A stretch of DNA of 64,000 nt, taken from assembly GCA_015654525.1 (NCBI GenBank), contig JAATGT010000183.1, forward strand, positions 25,705-89,704, given 5' to 3'. A program made the translations under genes and the position numbers. Numbering within the stretch: the first letter of the stretch is position 1; every line of letters starts with the position of its first letter. Below the pieces are notes generated by a model that saw nothing but the letters and a program-made list of their open reading frames with translations, ran no database searches and was not told where the DNA came from. This document shows, piece after piece, positions 61,179 to 64,000 of the stretch. The stretch comes from Bacteroidales bacterium (GTDB lineage Bacteria > Bacteroidota > Bacteroidia > Bacteroidales > Paludibacteraceae).

Positions 61179-61232
61179 GGCTAACAACAAAAACAGCGAC
61201 CCCGTAAGGAGTCGCTGTTTTTGTTGTTAGCC
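61179..61232 (+). terminator. Strong hairpin terminator after ppc
   Basis: Perfect 22-bp arms GGCTAACAACAAAAACAGCGAC / GTCGCTGTTTTTGTTGTTAGCC. Confidence 0.85.
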
Positions 61233-61290
61233 TGATTTGAGAATTCCTCCCAGAAAATGGAGAATCAGATGAATTAAACGTCGAAAAATA

Positions 61291-61433
61291 GTCCGTAGGA
61301 CTTACATATCCATAGAATAAACGGCTATCTCAGCTTATTGCCCGTAGGGCATTCACATTTTTCAATGTTTATCCCCTACGGGGAATTGGTTGTGGTTGCT
61401 TTCATTTTCTATTGATATGTTTTCCCTACGGGA
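61291..61433. repeat. Intergenic cluster of four short palindromes of the CCCTACGGG type
   Basis: GTCCGTAGGAC (61291), GCCCGTAGGGC (61340), CCCCTACGGGG (61373), TCCCTACGGGA (61423). Confidence 0.75.
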
Positions 61434-61517
61434 AACGACTTATTGGAAACAATATATGCGCTCAATCTTTCATTCGCATTAATCATTGAATCTGAGTATT
61501 TCACAAATCAACCTTTC

Positions 61518-62819
61518 TCAAAAATCAATATCCCATACACCCGTAGACCGTTGCAGTTCCACCAGCGCAGCATTGCAATTATACAGTGTTTGGTAATAGG
61601 AGGTTTGCAAATCGTTGTAGGTGCGCTGTGCATTGAGGACTTCGAGTAAGGAAGTTTCACCACGCGAATAGCTGTAAATCTTACCATTCAACACTTCTTT
61701 ACCCTGATCGAGCATGCCCTTGTTGTAATTATCCACCTGTCTGCATAAAGATTTGTATTGATTGAAGTTTTGCGATACTTCATTCTGAACCTTTAGCTGA
61801 ACCTGCCTGTATGTCAACTCCGATTGATCAACCTGATGTTTGGCAATCCGTACTGTACTTTTGTTCAGGTTCGAAAACTTCAATGGTATGGCAAATCCGG
61901 TGGAAATGGTTGATTCACCGGGAGAATAAACACTCCCCACAGCATATGCATTGGTAAGCCCCACATTAAAATCGACATCCAGTATCCGCTCTTTTTTGAC
62001 CAATGTCAGTTGGCTTTCGTTGCTGGCTACCGTTAGCCTGGCGGCCTGCAAATCGGCCCGGTTGTTCAGCGCCTTAGTTTGCAGATCACTCAGGGTATAC
62101 AGCCTCTCCATCTTTTCAAATTTGCTTTTGGGAAAGAAAAGAGTGTCACCATGCGATACACTTGTCTGAACAGCCAGTTTCAGGAAGGCATTCCGTCGAT
62201 CGGCAGCGGCCTGAGTAAGATTATTCAGGATTATCTCTGCTTCTATCTTACTTTGAGTTGCATCAATCACCTTTATGCTCCCCGATGCCGACCGTATACT
62301 GTCGGCATCAGCCAGTTTTTTCATCAACCGATAGGAATCGAGCATCACATCATACAACCTGTCTTGCTCCAAAGCCGCCAGATAGTCGAGCGTAGCATCA
62401 GCCTGAAGATTTCGCAAATAGTCTTTAAACGTTGCTTCGGTAAGTAAACTTTCACTTTTGGCATAATTAATCCGTGCCTTACGCTTTCCTCCCAGTTCAA
62501 TGGTTTGCGTAAGTTGCGTAGCCACCGAATAACCATTTCGGGATACATTTTCTTTGTTTCCCGTCCACTCCACCGATATAGAAGGATCCTGAAAAATCCG
62601 GGCAGCATCTATCTGCGCTTTTGCAATATCTACATTGTACTTCTGAGCAGCCAAATCAAGATTCTCTTCCACTACTTTTTTCAGATAGTCCTTATAGATC
62701 AGATCACGATGAACAAACGAGCTATCTGCCTGACCGTACAAAAGTGACGACAAGCACAACAGTATGCTCAGACAAAGTATGCGGTTGTTTTTTCTGTTAT
62801 AAAATATTGTATCAATCAT
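61518..62819 (-). CDS. TolC-family outer membrane protein (CusC/CzcC-like); start uncertain (62819-62855)
   Basis: AQIDAARIFQDPSISVEWTGNKENVSRNGYSVATQLTQTIELGGKRKARI; overlaps end of the RND gene. Confidence 0.85.
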   Translation of the reverse strand: MIDTIFYNRKNNRILCLSILLCLSSLLYGQADSSFVHRDLIYKDYLKKVVEENLDLAAQKYNVDIAKAQIDAARIFQDPSISVEWTGNKENVSRNGYSVATQLTQTIELGGKRKARINYAKSESLLTEATFKDYLRNLQADATLDYLAALEQDRLYDVMLDSYRLMKKLADADSIRSASGSIKVIDATQSKIEAEIILNNLTQAAADRRNAFLKLAVQTSVSHGDTLFFPKSKFEKMERLYTLSDLQTKALNNRADLQAARLTVASNESQLTLVKKERILDVDFNVGLTNAYAVGSVYSPGESTISTGFAIPLKFSNLNKSTVRIAKHQVDQSELTYRQVQLKVQNEVSQNFNQYKSLCRQVDNYNKGMLDQGKEVLNGKIYSYSRGETSLLEVLNAQRTYNDLQTSYYQTLYNCNAALVELQRSTGVWDIDF

Positions 62820-64000
62820 TCTCCTCTGATTTTTTGTTTTCATACCTTTTTTCAATCATATAATATAATGCCGGCAAGGTATACAGTGTTATTATGGTGG
62901 CAAAAAACAGTCCGTACACAATTACGGTAGCCAACGGACGCTGTACATCCGATCCGATATTGGTGGAAATGGAAGCCGGGAATAAACCCACGATGGCCAC
63001 GGTAGCCGTCATAATAGCCGGACGGAAGCGCTGACGGGCTCCTTCTATCACTGCACTTTTCAGTTCCATGCCTCCTTTTCGCAGAGAGTTGATGCGCGAG
63101 AAAATAATAATCCCGTTCTGAATAGAAACCCCAAACAGAGCAATAAACCCAACCGCTGAAGATACATTGAGCGTCATACCACGCACATTGAGAGCCAGCA
63201 TGCCCCCGAACAAGGCCAGCGGAATAATTCCCATCAGCGTGGCAGCCTGTCGGAGTTTACCGAATGCGCCATACAGCAGCAAGAAAATAATCATGAGTGA
63301 CAAGGGCACAATAAATGCCAGGCGGGTGTAGGCACGCACCTGATTCTCGAACTGACCTCCCCATTGAATATTGAATTTTTCGTGGTCGTACTTTACATTC
63401 CGGTCTATTCGGGTATGTGCTTCTTTCATAAATGAGGTCAGGTCCACATCCCGCAGGTTTACCCGGATGGCCAGATAGCGTTTATTCATCTCGCGGGTAA
63501 TGGTGCTGGCACCCGTGGTTAGTTTCACTTCGGCCACCTGCGACAGCGGAATCTTTATCCCACTGGAAGAGGTAAGCATCAGGTTTCCGATTTTTTCGGG
63601 TGTGCTCCGACTGTCCTCGTCGTAGCGGCAAATAATGTCGTACACTTTATCGCCAACAAAAACCTGCGAAACGGCTTTTCCTCCCACAGCTACCTCGATA
63701 AGTTCCGCAACGTCCGACACATTGAGCCCGTACATGGCTATTTTATCCCGGTCAGCATGAATTTGCAATTGTGGAAGTGGAGCTTCCTGATCGATAATCA
63801 CGTCTTCGGCTCCGTGAATGGTGCGAATGGTTTTGGCAACCTTTTCAGCCATGTGGCGGGCTTCCTGTTGGTCATCGCCAAAAATCTTTATCGCCAGATC
63901 GCTGTGAGCTCCGGCAATCTGATCCATCACCATATCAAAGATCGGTTGAGAAAAGCCAATGGTGTAGCCCGGCATTTTGTCAAACTCGCCAGACAACTCC
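62812..64000 (-). CDS. CusA/CzcA-type heavy-metal efflux RND transporter (N-terminal part beyond window)
   Basis: DQIAGAHSDLAIKIFGDD, VGGKAVSQVFVGDKVYDI, FIALFGVSIQNGIIIFSRINSLRKGG; frame continues past the window edge. Confidence 0.92.
   Translation of the reverse strand, partial: ELSGEFDKMPGYTIGFSQPIFDMVMDQIAGAHSDLAIKIFGDDQQEARHMAEKVAKTIRTIHGAEDVIIDQEAPLPQLQIHADRDKIAMYGLNVSDVAELIEVAVGGKAVSQVFVGDKVYDIICRYDEDSRSTPEKIGNLMLTSSSGIKIPLSQVAEVKLTTGASTITREMNKRYLAIRVNLRDVDLTSFMKEAHTRIDRNVKYDHEKFNIQWGGQFENQVRAYTRLAFIVPLSLMIIFLLLYGAFGKLRQAATLMGIIPLALFGGMLALNVRGMTLNVSSAVGFIALFGVSIQNGIIIFSRINSLRKGGMELKSAVIEGARQRFRPAIMTATVAIVGLFPASISTNIGSDVQRPLATVIVYGLFFATIITLYTLPALYYMIEKRYENKKSEEND

Overview
This is a chromosomal window from a member of the Bacteroidota, probably Bacteroidales (TAnnTTTG-type promoters, SusC/TonB-type receptors, DUF4249, T9SS-like tail). 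Most of it is ordinary housekeeping and envelope content: a TonB receptor, an SPFH protein, a GlcNAc-kinase/murQ recycling pair, an ABC/HlyD/TolC/TetR export cluster, nnr, rlmF, an acyl-CoA dehydrogenase, an S9 peptidase, sufBCD, a NUDIX protein, rluF, lpdA, rbfA, cysS, gpmA, ppc and the end of a CusA/CusC-type RND system. A roughly 9.08-kb integrative element (about 39369-48447) sits at the 3' end of tRNA-Leu(TAA). It carries a tyrosine integrase, an excisionase-like HTH, a P4-type primase/helicase, a DUF6371-like protein, an XRE repressor and cargo. The most unusual non-genic signal is a set of four loci with degenerate direct-repeat arrays of about 21 bp (about two helical turns) and unrelated consensus sequences. 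Two lie directly upstream of small helical + FN3-like genes, one upstream of a 75-aa orphan gene, and one between sufD and a NUDIX gene. A second recurrent pattern is two independent four-helix-bundle (S23/Avd-like) genes. Each is a small cassette bounded by inverted short-repeat tracts that overlap the stop codon of the upstream neighbour. Other signals are a UUUUUUA -1 frameshift candidate in the element, matching GTTACT arm sites at both element ends, iteron-like repeats, and CCCCTTTAGGGG repeats found both between genes and in-frame at protein N-termini. All calls come from reading the sequence; no database search was run.
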